A model generated the notes under the pieces. The model was not told the DNA's origin, ran no database searches, and worked only from the letters and a program-made list of their open reading frames with translations. Of a stretch of DNA of 64,000 nucleotides, positions 23,380 through 33,990 are shown one piece after another. Positions within the stretch are counted from its first letter, which is position 1. Every line of letters begins with the position of its first letter. The stretch covers positions 3,534,001 to 3,598,000 of the forward strand of contig JAJEKV010000103.1 of assembly GCA_021234155.1 (NCBI GenBank), read 5' to 3'. This DNA comes from Isoetes taiwanensis (lineage: Eukaryota; Streptophyta; Lycopodiopsida; Isoetales; Isoetaceae). The position numbers and the translations under genes were made by a program.

Positions 23380-23830
23380 TTTGGCTCAAGTAAAGGTTAA
23401 GCAAGGGAAACTTCGCATCGGCAATTGTAAGAAGCTCGCCCCTAGGTGGGCCGGTCCGTTCAAGATCTTGGAGAGGAGTGGGCTCCCAAGCCTACAAGTT
23501 GGATCTCTCAGCCCACCTTAAGGTCTTCCATGTGAGACTATTCAAAAGGCACGATCCTAACCTTGATGAGGTTTTGGATACTCCAACTTTGTTGGAAATG
23601 ACGGAGGAACAAGTTGAAATTGTGCCTGAATTACTTCTTGATAAGTCATTCAAGAAGACTAGGAGGTCCTAATCCCTCCAGTATTTGGTCAAGTGGAAGC
23701 ACTTGCCCGTGGAAGACGCGACATGGGTATTGAAGCAGGATTTGGAGAAGCAATACCCAAAGTTAGGAAGGAGTTTGATGGGCGAGTCGTCTGGGATTTG
23801 GTCGGCGCCCGACTTGCCGTGAGAGGTTAG
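23380..23830 (+). pseudogene. Integrase C-terminus with chromodomain
   Basis: The frame reads K-L-A-P-R-W-A-G-P-F-K-I-L-E, then A-Y-K-L-D-L-S-A-H-L-K-V-F-H-V-R-L-F-K-R. After one stop comes Y-L-V-K-W-K-H-L-P-V-E-D-A-T-W, a canonical chromodomain core. This places the element among Ty3-type chromoviruses. Confidence 0.8.
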
Positions 23831-23899
23831 CTTAGTATGTTTCTTAGTTAGCCTTAAGTTCTGGCTCATGTATTCTAGTTAGTAGAGTGCATGTGCCAG

Positions 23900-24290
23900 A
23901 ATCTTGGAACGTGTGGGCGATGATGGGATACGCCTTTAAGGCATTCTCTAGGCCAACACGCACCAAGAGGTGCGCATGACCATTAGGGTCATGTGAGTGA
24001 GGAATGAGGCATGGTGGGCGATGATGGGACATCGATCGGATGATCTCTATGCCACGATGCGGGGTACGCACACCTGGCCGTAGGAGGGTCATGGTGAAGG
24101 TTAAAGTGATCATCTTGCGATGATGGGATCGTGGAGAGGCGTTCCCTAGCTGAAACCCTCGGGGCATGATGCACTGGGGTGTACTCGATCCGGGGGATCG
24201 TGTACAAGGTAGCACTCGATCATGGGCAATGATGGGAGCATCTTAAATGATCCCTAAGCTCAAATCCGAAAGGGCCATGATCTTGGGCAA
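23900..24290 (+). repeat. Four ~100-bp spaced copies of a GCGATGATGGGA motif
   Basis: GGGCGATGATGGGA or close variants recur at about 23918, 24018, 24116 and 24224, each followed by a variable ATCG-rich stretch. This is a diverged tandem array in the untranslated part between the chromodomain and the 3' LTR. It is a common place for such arrays in chromoviruses. Confidence 0.55.
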
Positions 24291-24698
24291 GGTAGTAGGA
24301 CAACCTTGAGCCAGTAGTTCGGCTCAAGGAGGTAAGGGGGGTGGTCCCCTAAAACCACAAATTATTAACTAAACTAACGTAATGTGCTCCTTTTGCAGGC
24401 AAGTAGAAGGAGGACTTCAACGAGGAGCGCGTTACGAGAAGATAGGGGGAGCCATAATTTAGATTATGAACCCTAATAACTCTTATAATAGTATTTTGAA
24501 TTATTATAAGAAATAACGGTGTTAAGGCTATATAATTTTGTATAAGTACAAATATAGTCTAAATTTTGACCTTAATAAAACTTGATTGCTAAACTAAACT
24601 AAAGGTTATGACATGTTGTTGTTTTGCAGGCATAAGGTAGGTTCGTCACCTTAGCTTAATCTTTGAGGACTGACAAGATTGTCCTAAGGGGGGGAGAA

Positions 24699-26335
24699 TG
24701 TGACGGTCCAGGGGAATATACGCCATAAATACGTATATTCCTAGATCCGTCACTATACAAGTCTATCTTCATAGTCTTGTATACCATAGATTGTGGCATT
24801 AGGGGGCATGGCCAAGTTATTCTCATAACTTAGCCAACCATAGGTTAGACCATTATCCACGTGGCCTTAACCTATTGGGGGCACCCGCCACACAGGATTC
24901 ACCCGATTGGTGCCACGTGGCATCCTAGGTGGACCTAACTTATATAGGCTGAAACCCTAACCCTAGGCCTCTTTCCAGCCCTAGCACCCGGAGACTCACC
25001 TACTGCGTTGAAACCCCGCTTCAACATCGCTTGTTATTGGCATAGGTGGTGCAAAGACCCAGGTAGACTTGTTCTTGGAGTAGGAGCAGCATCTCGTGAG
25101 TCGAAGACCATGGAGGCACACGGATCTGGAGGGAGAGCTTCAGGAGCAGGTATGTAGGATAGTAGTTGTGATAGCTTATCTGGAATTAGCATTCCAGATA
25201 TGCTAGTATCTTGTATCTAGAGTAGAGCCATCCTAGAACCCGTATTCAACATCTTGAACCCTAATCAATGAACCCTAACCATTAGTTAGATTGTATGATT
25301 AGGTTAAGATGTTCTTCTTATGATCATTCTTAGGATATGATGATTATGTGATGTTGGTTGATCATGTTTGCTCCTCTTGTATTGGGAAGGGGGGTAGAGA
25401 CCTAGGGCCATATGTAGTATGCTCCTAGAGTAGATCCCTTAGTTCCTATTAGTTGCGGCCTGTGCATAGGAGCCCACCAGGCTATTGAGGCTATGATATG
25501 ACTCAGCACCAGATAACGGGGCTAGAGGGAAAGTGGAGGGAGGATCCCTGCCGAGTGGGGGCTTCGGGGGATCCCATAGTGGGCTAGGCTTATGGTCGGT
25601 CACTTCGTGTGGGCCGAGCATGGGTCCGACACCTCCCCGGGCAATGGTGTTGCCTCGCCTCTCGAGAGCCGCAAGTGCTGGCTTGGCTCTCGCTTTGGGG
25701 GTTCAATGGGTACCTAATCGTGTCGCCACGATTCTCTAGCCGCCCACCAAGCACCTCTAGACCCCGGGGAGATGCAACCCTTCCCGCCCTCATCGGACTG
25801 GGAGATGCAACTCCGAGTAGTCCCGATGGGTGATGCCATGGGATTGCGTGATCCAGGAAGGCTAGAGTCCCCTGTGAGCCCTGATCTAGCCTATCGCAAA
25901 GTATGCATGGGAGGGGCGGATGGAGTGGTCAACCCTAGCCATTGTCTATAGCCAGCCCCGCCATTGTTATGACTCTGCCCGCTGCTCTATCTTGAGGCCT
26001 AGCTGTCACCATCCTCCTTATGAGTCGGAGCCATGGGTAGGAGCTCTTATGTTTTATGGCATAGGATTATCTTCTTTGCGGTTGTGGATATGTGATGGAC
26101 TACCCTTCGAGGTAGTATGTTGTATTGTTATTGCTAGTTCTCGACGTTGTTTATGCTTCATTTTGTGATAGGAGCCCATAGGGAAGGGCGCCAAGACACC
26201 TTCGTGTCCCCCCGCCCGCACTAGGATTCTCTTAGGGTGCGGGTTAGGCGGAGGGCCCATGCGGTTGATGGACCGGATGGGGGATTTCCTGCCGAGTGTA
26301 GGGCGAGGCCGCACATTTAGCGTGGAGGCGTCACA
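24699..26335 (+). repeat. 3' LTR of the Ty3-type element
   Basis: It is preceded by a purine tract (AAGGGGGGGAGAA, to 24698) and has the same TGTGACGG...GTCACA ends as the 5' LTR. The AT-rich blocks (first ~300 bases, and the ~200 bases around TGTATGATTAGG) are essentially identical to the 5' LTR. The GC-rich blocks differ by clustered small indels. Confidence 0.9.
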
Positions 26336-26504
26336 CCAAGAGCTGGGCATGCTATAGAGCAATTCCTTGCATTTTCAAGATTGATGCTTCTCCATCTTCT
26401 GCCATGTTTCTATAAGTTCCTTCTTTTCAAGACAAATCATGCATCAACCGAAAAAAATAACAATGTGCAATTAACTCCAGAAAGCATCATGCGATCAAAG
26501 ATTT

Positions 26505-26640
26505 ACGCTACATGTCACAAGTGCAAGGTCCGGTCTTGAACCGGCGCCCTTAGACCTGCGTAAAGTCCGGATGCCACACAAATCCGACCCATCATGGCAA
26601 ACCCAAAACCCGCAGCACCTGCATACCCGAGACGAGACAG
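26505..26640 (-). pseudogene. ArgJ N-terminal exon remnant, frameshifted
   Basis: On the minus strand one frame gives A-S-G-L-Y-A-G-L-R-A. After a small frame change the next gives [13 protein letters not shown]. Together they follow plant ArgJ ([24 protein letters not shown]). This exon belongs 5' of the exons at 14744-14806 and 14618-14662 on the same strand. The Ty3 element therefore sits in the intervening intron. The single frame break means the fragment is not functional as read. Confidence 0.7.
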
Positions 26641-27094
26641 AGAATGCTTGAGATAACCCTAAAAAAACCCTAAAGTGAAACATTTCGATGCTTGCATGTT
26701 TGGCTTATTAAAAAGAAATAGAGGAATAAAAATAAAAGGGGGTAAACCATTGATGATATGGAATTTAGACAATAAAATGCGGAGTGCACTCTAGATATAC
26801 TGATTAGTATGTCTCGTGCAATACGCCCATGAAATCATATGAAAACCATGCCAAAAAGCGTATAAAATCACAAAAAAAAACCCCCTGTTATTATGCTACA
26901 TATGAAGGTGCTAGGGCAGTTTAGGACTGATGCATGTAAAAGTCTAAGACAGAAAGCACTCCCCTTGATTAACCCTGAAGCTCATATAACAGATAAAGAA
27001 CAGATAAAGCTGATAGAACAGAACTTTCAAATACTAGAATAAAAACAAGAATAAGATAACAGACTTTAAGTAAAGAACATGAAATACTAACCTC

Positions 27095-27400
27095 TGAATA
27101 CAGACTTTAATATAGAAGCCGAGAAGAAGCCGAGAAAACTTTCAGCCGAAAGCTTTGTAGAAACCTTTGAGCAGAAATATCAAAAGCAGAAGATTGTAGA
27201 AGCCGAAAAGCCACAGAGAAAAAACAGAAGGTTGTAGAAACCGAAAAGCCACTGAGAAAAAGCAGAAGATTGTAGAAACCACATAGACAGAAAACTCGAA
27301 AGCCAGAAAGCTCGAAAAAATTACTTACCGAAAAGCCAGAAAAGCCGAAAAGCCAGAAGCGCCGAAAAGCGCCGAGAAGCCGAGATTGTTAAAAAATAAC
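27095..27400 (+). repeat. Purine-rich tandem repeats (GAAAAGCC / GCAGAAGATTGTAGAA)
   Basis: A ~43-bp unit built on AGAAGATTGTAGAAACCGAA and AAGCCACTGAGAAAAAG is repeated about three times at 27185-27290. Shorter AAAAGCCAGAA and GCGCCGA units follow to 27385. No gene was seen in 26640-27640 otherwise. Confidence 0.55.
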
Positions 27401-27639
27401 AGATGATTGTTAAAAATTAACGTGATGATTGCAAGTCGGAAGCCGGTGAAGCGACACCGTAAAAGCACTATGAAATCGAGACTATGAAATCGAAATGCAC
27501 TATGAAATCGCACCAGCTTAAAAAAAAGAGAGACGTAAATTGGAAAGGGAGTGTAAACCAAAAAGTAATAACTACTTTAAAAATTGCACCACGCCATTAT
27601 AAGCGCCATGAAAAATTTATTGCAAGGGGCTAAGGTTAT

Positions 27640-27945
27640 AAGTTATAGGAAATTTTTAAGTTTAAAGGTTATAAGCTTTAAGTTTTAGAAGTTTAAAGGT
27701 TATATTTATTTAAGGTTAGAAGTTTTAACCTTGGAACTTCTAACCTTAAAAGTTGTAAACTTACTTCTTCTAACCTTAACTTTTAACCTATAATAACCTA
27801 CCTTAAAACTTCTAACCTATAATAACCTATAATTAACTTCTAACCTAAAAATTGCTAACCTATAATACCCTCAAAAGTTTTTTCTAAGGTGACAACATTT
27901 AAGGTTATTATAGGTTAATATATTATAGGTTAACTCATGCTAGGG
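27640..27945 (+). repeat. Dense array of AGGTTATA/TATAGGTTA-type units in both orientations
   Basis: Variants of AACCTATAATAACCT and its complement AGGTTATTATAGGTT occur at least ten times in 300 bp, immediately 5' of the DUF7869-like ORF. The density and mixed orientation resemble the subterminal repeats to which transposases of CACTA or MULE elements bind. No terminal inverted repeat could be fixed. Confidence 0.5.
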
Positions 27946-28003
27946 AGATGTTATTTGGATATGCTAACTTACTATATGTTTTTATGCATTTTAGGTCAAT
28001 GGC

Positions 28004-30913
28004 ATGCAAAACGCTAAATCCCCCAAGGCCCCCAATGATGTTGATCAAGGCAAGGAAAAATCCCCAACTAATGAAGATGACAAAGATGATGGCAAAGGAA
28101 AGGAAAAGACCAGAAATGAAAAGGATGATGCCAAAGGAAAGGAAATTGTACTTTATACTCGGGTCGATTGGAAAAACAAAAAGGTCAAGATCCTGCATGC
28201 ATGCAATGAGAGAGAGGCAAGAGGGAGAAGGGATTATTGTTCTAGCAGATCCTATCAATGCAGTGAATGATGAAAGATTAGGGGAGGACAGGTTAGGTGT
28301 GGCAATCTCAAAATTATATGACAATTGGAAGGAAAAGGGTTCAGGCAAACAAGAATGCCTTGCTTGTGTGAAGCAACTAGAGGTTCCAACTATTGTTGCA
28401 TGGCCTAGGGACAAGATTCAATTCGAGAGGGGAACTACACGTTTCCTATAGATGTAGAACCATTGTCAATAATGTTCACACAGTGTAGCAAGAGGCCACT
28501 TCCAACTTTCAAACATTATCCCACCAAAAGATGCAAGTCAGATTATGATTGTTCTCCTGAAGCCTTGATGAAGGTTAGAGGAAGTGAATGTTGTTGGGCT
28601 TCTTGTGTTAGAATGTTCACAATAGAGGAGTTGGTGGGAGCAAGAGCTACATATCAGGAACATAAGTGTGATAACAGGAGCAATTTCATGTACACCATAT
28701 TTGGCTATGCAATTCAGGATGAAAGATCAAAGAAGAAAAGATTCCCATTGAATGGAAAGTGGATATGTTCAAAAGCATGGATGGCTATACATGGAATTCC
28801 AACCTCTTCTTGGCACAACTGGCAAAAGAGACATGAAAATGGTAGTAAAATTGCATTGCATGGGAACACTGGCCTGGTAAGGCCTACCTCAAGAACTATA
28901 GCTGCAAAGGAAATATTTGAAAGATATGTGGATTTCAATGCAGAAAACATGCCACATAAGAGTAAGAAGGATGAACAGGGTAGAGTTATTGTTGAAAAGA
29001 GATTGCCATCCCATTGTACCCAGAAGAGCATATTAGAGGAAATAAATGCATTGCTTCGGGAACTTGGAGTGGCCTCTATATCTAAAGCCCCAGGTTTTAG
29101 TAGGCTATGGAATAAGCATTTCAAGCATGTGACCATAGCAACTTCAAACAACTTTGCCAAGTGCAATTTATGTGCTAAGTTGAAGGAGACACTAGATAAG
29201 ACTGTGCAACCAAGTCTAAGGGCAAAGATAAGGGAACATATGAAGGACCATATGACAGATCAACTATCATGTAGATCAACTTATTGGATGTGGAGGACCT
29301 TATCTGCAATGGAACCTAATAACTATCTATGTATTATACATGATAAAATGGACCAACAGAAGACTTGTCTTCCACAATTCAAGTACATTCCTAAGTCATG
29401 TGGAAGATCATACCCTTTGCAGATTTCAATGACTGGGGCAATATTGCATGGGCAGTCTCAGACCTATTATGGCCATTTCAGTTTAGAGTTGTGGAGTGAT
29501 GGTCCAGATTTTCACATTGGGAGTATCATGAGGTGTTTAAGAAACTATGAGAAGGGTTACAATGGTCACCTACAGGATCCTACAGCTAGCCAGGCACTAC
29601 ATAGTGCATTGTTGGATGGAACCCCTAATAGTATTGAAAAGTTTAGCAAGGCAAGATTTAGGAGGAATGGACCTAATGAACATGTTGGAGCTTCAACATC
29701 TCGTGCTAAACCTCAAGATCTACCCAGAAAGCTCCTCTTGCAACTAGATAATTGTGCTGGTCAAAATAAGAACAGGTGGATGTTTTCTTTCCTATCCTAC
29801 TTAACAGCTGTGGGTATTTTTGAAAGAGTCAATTTGGGGTTCCTAATGCCCGGACATACTCATGAGGATGTGGATGCATTGTTTGGAAAATATAGTCATG
29901 TATTGAGACAGCAGACAGTTACCAACTTTCCCAGGCTATTGGAAATATTTCATGGATGTACAAATCCATCTCCTATAGGATCTATCATAGAAGAAGTGCC
30001 TGATTGGAAGAGTTTTGTGGATGGTTATGCTCTTGACATGGAAGGTCATTCTAGACCTCTTCAATTCACTTTTTGGGTGTGAGAAGGGATTCCAATCATG
30101 CAATGGAAAATGAGACCTTCAGAGGAGAAGTGGAGAGGTGGGGCAGAAATTTGGTGCAGGGATGCAAATGGCAAGCCTATGATACCTCCTGGTCAGCCAA
30201 AAGCTCTAAAACCAACTGAAGAAGTCAAGCAATTGGGATTGACTAAGGATGGCATCAATGACTACATCAAGCATTGGCAAACTAATTCAGATGACACTAA
30301 TCGTGCATTGATAGATTATTGGAAGAAGGTGATCAACTTGTTGGATGAGGTAGACACATCCTCAGAAGAGCTGAAAGAAGGGTGGTTCCCTAAAAGTAAG
30401 TGGAAAACATTAGTCTGGTCTTGTGAAGATGATGGTACCATTAGTAGCATTGTGAAGGCATATGCTCCTCCTCAATCTGATAAACACTATGTTGGTCCTA
30501 AGAAGGATAGGCCAAAATATCTAGGCATGGATTGTTATGAACCTTCTACTGACGTGGAGTGCCACCAATTTGTAGTAGTAAAACCAGCAGATCTAGAGAC
30601 CTATCCAGTGTGGTTGGGATGGACTATCTCGGATATTTGCAAAGAAGAAGGTGATGTTAACTTCAATAAGGTGCGCATGGAATGGTGGTGTCCAGTACAT
30701 CAGTTGAGTAATGTCACCGATAAAGAAAGATATTCAGATTGTTGGACAAAGAGGTGGAGGAGAAATCCTAGTGATCCTGATCTTCGGCTAGACATTGAAA
30801 CTGTATTGTACTCGTGGACTCCAAAAACTATTCCTAGTAAAACAGCGAGAGTTACAATACCTCAGGATGTAAGGAATAAGGTTCTCATATCCTTGGGGAT
30901 GGTGGAAAAATGA
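28004..30913 (+). pseudogene. DUF7869-like transposase-type gene, two frameshifts and one in-frame stop
   Basis: One intronless gene spans three reading blocks. It starts at 28004 (M-Q-N-A-K-S-P-K), changes frame near 28215 into a DUF8039-like part (T-I-V-A-W-P-R-D-K), and changes frame again near 28425. It then runs to a TGA at 30080-30082 and continues in the same frame to 30913. The TGA sits where CGA (V-R-E-G-I-P) would fit. The large middle block has the landmarks of DUF7869 proteins: H-G-N-T-G after a Cys-rich start, then LLLQLDNCAGQNKNRW, then F-L-M-P-G-H-T-H-E-D-V-D-A-L-F-G. These spaced acidic motifs suggest an RNase H-like nuclease fold; that last step is inference. About 970 residues in all. 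Likely a recently inactivated or wrongly assembled transposon ORF. Confidence 0.65.
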
Positions 30914-32290
30914 TAAACAGTTACTATGTATCAATCACTTTTAATAAAAGTTGTGTACTACTTGAGTTTCATGATATATGATTTTGTAATTTGAAGTTAA
31001 GGTGTGAATTTATATTCCCGTGTGTGATTATATGTTAACGTCTATTCTAGTCTAAGGGCAACAAAGATACTAAAAAGTGAATTTAACAAAGTTACTAAAA
31101 AAGTGCAATATAAAATTTATCCCAAAATTAAGACATAATCCCAATTTAATTGAATGATGGTTTTTCGATAATGTTGGCGGCATGTGAATTCCTATTCTGG
31201 TAAGGTTGAGACATTCTTCCTGGGGCAAAAGGAGTGCCTCTTCCCCTTTGATTTCTCGAACCAGGTGGACGCCCCGGACCCCGTTTAGGACCCGTGCTCG
31301 TATATGATATGAAGACCCAGAAGGCAGTCACAAATGTCTCAAATGTTCTATTTTCTTAGGATAGTAGAATTTTTTAAGAAAACATAGCAAGACATATGCA
31401 CCCATATGGATTTCCCGCTTAAAATACAGTCAATAAAGTTATACCAAACCAAAATCATGTGGGGTGTACTGAATTCAGAGATATACTGTCAACAAAATCT
31501 ATAGTGTCATAATTACTGGTACCATATTATAAGCTTAAGAATTCAGCTTTACTCAATGTTCATGCAAAAGTGGTTGGACCCCCAAATGACACCACAATTC
31601 AAGATAGATTGGAACCTCTGCCCTAAGTTAGCAAGGCCATGGTCTTTGTTAAGTAGGAAGTAGATTAAAGAAGATCCACACGAGCATCATTAATAAATAA
31701 CAGCAGAGAAATCCAGTATTGCAAGTTTGCTAGGTAGCCCAAATTATTATTTGGCCGCATGATGACCCTAAATCAATTGAATGACAAGTGTAGTGGAAAG
31801 GGAAAAACCACCTTGATTTAGTTGTGTCAGATGCGCTGTGCAGGTCTCCAGCAGAAAAGGACCAAATTATTTTGCTAAATAAAAGGCCTGTATAAATGTT
31901 AAAACAGCAAGGGTTCAGCATGCCCTATTGGCATCAATTCAACAGGGGTTGAGCTACCCTTAGAAAATTGGCGAATCCAACTTATACAAATATGTATTAA
32001 GTCTAGCAACAAGAAATCCCAGTATAATGCCAGGAATTGGCCAGGCATACCACAAACTGAGTGTAATCAGGGATCTCTTACCATAGCGTCTAGTGTCTGC
32101 TCAAACTATTGGGGTCCAAAATAATGGTGTACTTTAAAACCTATTACAATTTACCTCATACAGGTTATCCCCTAGTCATAGAAGTCGATTATAAAATGCA
32201 AGAGTAAATTCAGGTCACACAGCAAATTATTATCTGGAACTCAATTAATCAGATCGTCAGAAACATAAACTTTATGAGGGATTGTGTGAA
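30914..32290. other. AT-rich stretch with a possible AT-hook exon
   Basis: A minus-strand ORF (31331-31146) contains G-P-K-R-G-P-G-R-P-P-G-S-R-N-Q-R-G-R-G, a good AT-hook (core G-R-P). It has a possible acceptor on its 5' side and ends at a stop at 31146. No partner exon was found. The rest of the region shows only short ORFs. The segment just 3' of the DUF7869-like gene has no clear terminal repeat. Confidence 0.3.
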
Positions 32291-32293
32291 GCC

Positions 32294-32482
32294 GACCAAA
32301 CTTTTTGGGGCTCTCGCTGCCCTACGTAAACCCCCCGTGTGAATATGCACCCAAACCAAAGGGGGTTTAAGGGGGATTTTAATTTAAATGTATTAAATGC
32401 AATGGTTTGTATTAATAATGTTAATGGTAGTTGTGTGTTGATTGTTATATCAAAAAAATTTTTGGGCCCTTCGGGCCCTAAC
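32294..32482. repeat. Half copy (right arm) of the inverted-repeat element, copy 3
   Basis: From GGGGCTCTCGCTGCCCTACG onward the sequence follows the right arm of copy 1 almost base for base. It ends in the T-run and hairpin GGGCCCTTCGGGCCC (about 32464-32478) also seen after copy 2. The left arm and centre are missing. Confidence 0.75.
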
Positions 32483-32682
32483 AAAAGGAAAAATAGAGAA
32501 ACTTTAAGGGCGTAAATATTTATAAAACATCAAGACATTACATTACATTTTCATTTAATACAATGCATTTTTAGCTGAAATAGTTTGTGGATCTCAGTAA
32601 ATATCCGGGCACTTGTGATATATATGCCAAATGATTTGCTTTTGCAATGTACCAGAAACGAATTCCTCACGGTTAACTTTTA

Positions 32683-32982
32683 TCAATCTAGCTTGGTTGA
32701 AGAGTTTACGTAGTGCACAAAATAGAAAGAGGTTAGGAGCCCAACTGTGCCCGTTGCAAGCATTATGGCAAATTCCATCATGAGGGAGTATCCAACATAG
32801 AGAAGAGCAGAGACAGTCCCACTTAAGCTAAACACCACAAGAAGAAATCCAAATACATAGTATACACGGCCCATCCATATACTGGACCATCCATATATCC
32901 TAGGGATCTGGTTTGTCCTCACAGGATAATGGATAGGTTCTGCTTTAACCCCAAAATATCCTCCCAAAAGAGTTAAATGGCA
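32683..32982 (-). pseudogene. TM9SF (transmembrane nine) C-terminal fragment with internal deletions
   Basis: It opens at an acceptor (GCATATCAG) and encodes L-T-L-L-G-G-Y-F-G, then H-Y-P-V-R-T-N-Q-I-P-R, then S-I-W-M-G-R-V-Y-Y-V-F-G-F-L, then ATGTVGLLTSFYFVHY and a C-terminal K-L-D, the retention-type end of plant TM9SF proteins. About 33 residues are missing after P-V-R-T-N-Q-I-P-R and about 55-60 after the F-G-F-L-L segment, compared with the family layout. All joins are in frame. TM9SF proteins are Golgi/endosomal membrane proteins, and this copy lacks at least two membrane segments. It lies last in a minus-strand row after OGT and GAUT exons. Confidence 0.8.
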
Positions 32983-33514
32983 CTGATATGCAAAAGCAAA
33001 GTGCTATAAGGATAAAGAACAGGGATATTGGCATGGCACCTGTGCTGTTACTACTACCAGGAAACTTACTTGCTCCTAGTCCAACTTCTTAAGGACTCCT
33101 ATTGACTGAAATCCATGTCACAAAATTCTCAGACAGGATTGAAGCATAATTTATCAATTTTCATTGAACATGCACACTCCACTATGAAAAAACCAAAGTC
33201 AATCTAGCATATGAAGCTCCAAAAGACTGGACAACTTATTCTTCCACAATTGCTTTCCTCATGTCGTGGACCTGGTTTTTTCAATATTGACGTGGAGTGC
33301 ACAAAAGAACTTAGTGCAAAGTATGTATTACCACTTCCTCTTACTGGCATTTACCAAATATATCACACCAGGCCATTCATTCAACAAGGAAAATATCCAT
33401 TGAGCACGAGATCTGAAATCTATGTTGGCTTCTAGCAAGACGATTATATCCTTTGATATTCCAAAGCAAGCAACTTGCTCATATTCTATAGTATCCAATT
33501 AAGGAAGAAAGCAT

Positions 33515-33630
33515 ACTTGAGGATAGAGAAATTATTGCGGCCAATAAACTGCTACACAACAAAGAAACCAAAGGCTAGAGAAATTATTGCGGCCAATAAA
33601 CCGCTACACAACAAAAAAACCAAAACGAAG
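33515..33630 (+). repeat. Tandem duplication of a ~53-bp unit
   Basis: GGCTAGAGAAATTATTGCGG and the following ~33 bases occur twice in direct succession with two or three differences. It lies between the TM9SF and OGT fragments. Confidence 0.75.
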
Positions 33631-33710
33631 GCATCTCTCTAAAGATGCACCACTAAAGTTAATGGGAAAAAGTTGCATCTATTAACACCAATGCAAATTG
33701 ACCTTAATAC

Positions 33711-33795
33711 CTCAATGTGCTCCTGATTGTGTAGGCCAAACACAGAACCCATCAGATGAGAAAGTGGATGCTTTTTAAAGCCACTGCTCACGTAT
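33711..33795 (-). CDS. O-GlcNAc transferase (SECRET AGENT-type) exon, fragment
   Basis: The exon is bounded by TCTTCTAG and GTATTA and encodes R-Y-V-S-S-G-F-K-K then HPLSHLMGSVFGLHNQEH. It matches the strongly conserved plant OGT stretch Y-V-S-S-D-F-x-x-H-P-L-S-H-L-M-G-S-V-F-G-M-H. The phase fits the exon at 33881-33990, completing L-R-I-R-Y-V-S-S. OGT of this type adds O-linked sugar to Ser/Thr of nuclear and cytosolic proteins. The tetratricopeptide repeats and the C-terminal catalytic region are absent from the surroundings. Confidence 0.85.
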
Positions 33796-33880
33796 CTAGA
33801 AGAAAACAAATTGAGCTTCAAAAATTTTGGAAGACTAAAGATTCAATAACTCCTTGATAGAAAAAGATGTAAAGGCATAC

Positions 33881-33990
33881 CTAATTCGTAAACATCCTGT
33901 AGTCTTGATGGATATAGATGGAGCGTGTGAATCCGTTTGTGGCCCAAATCGAGATGCTATCATAGAACAATGTTTCTCAATGACTTCCGG
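33881..33990 (-). CDS. O-GlcNAc transferase (SECRET AGENT-type) exon, fragment
   Basis: It encodes K-H-C-S-M-I-A-S-R-F-G, then a variable H-A-P-S-I-S-I-K stretch, then C-L-R-I-R ahead of a GT donor. This is the segment that precedes Y-V-S-S-D-F in plant OGT. The 5' border (CCGGAAGTC after TTTTGGAG) is less certain. A 37-bp tandem duplication (about 34020-34085) that copies a splice-acceptor-like TTTTTGCAG lies immediately upstream. Confidence 0.75.

Larger units (their letters stand above)
15096..26335 (+). mobile_element. Complete Ty3-type LTR retrotransposon with chromodomain, inserted in ArgJ intron
   Basis: Two ~1.64-kb LTRs (15096-16744 and 24699-26335) both begin TGTGACGGTCC and end GTCACA. 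They flank a 7.95-kb interior with a primer-binding-like site, reverse transcriptase, integrase and chromodomain remnants in Ty3 order (RT before integrase) and a polypurine tract. All coding parts are broken by stops and frame changes, so it is not autonomous as read. The five bases outside the ends (CCAGT left, CCAAG right) do not form a clean target duplication. The host sequence on either side is one minus-strand ArgJ fragment. Confidence 0.9.

Noticed and set aside
15091-26340. Target-site duplication of the Ty3-type element
   Set aside because: CCAGT on the left and CCAAG on the right agree at only three of five positions; not enough to call.
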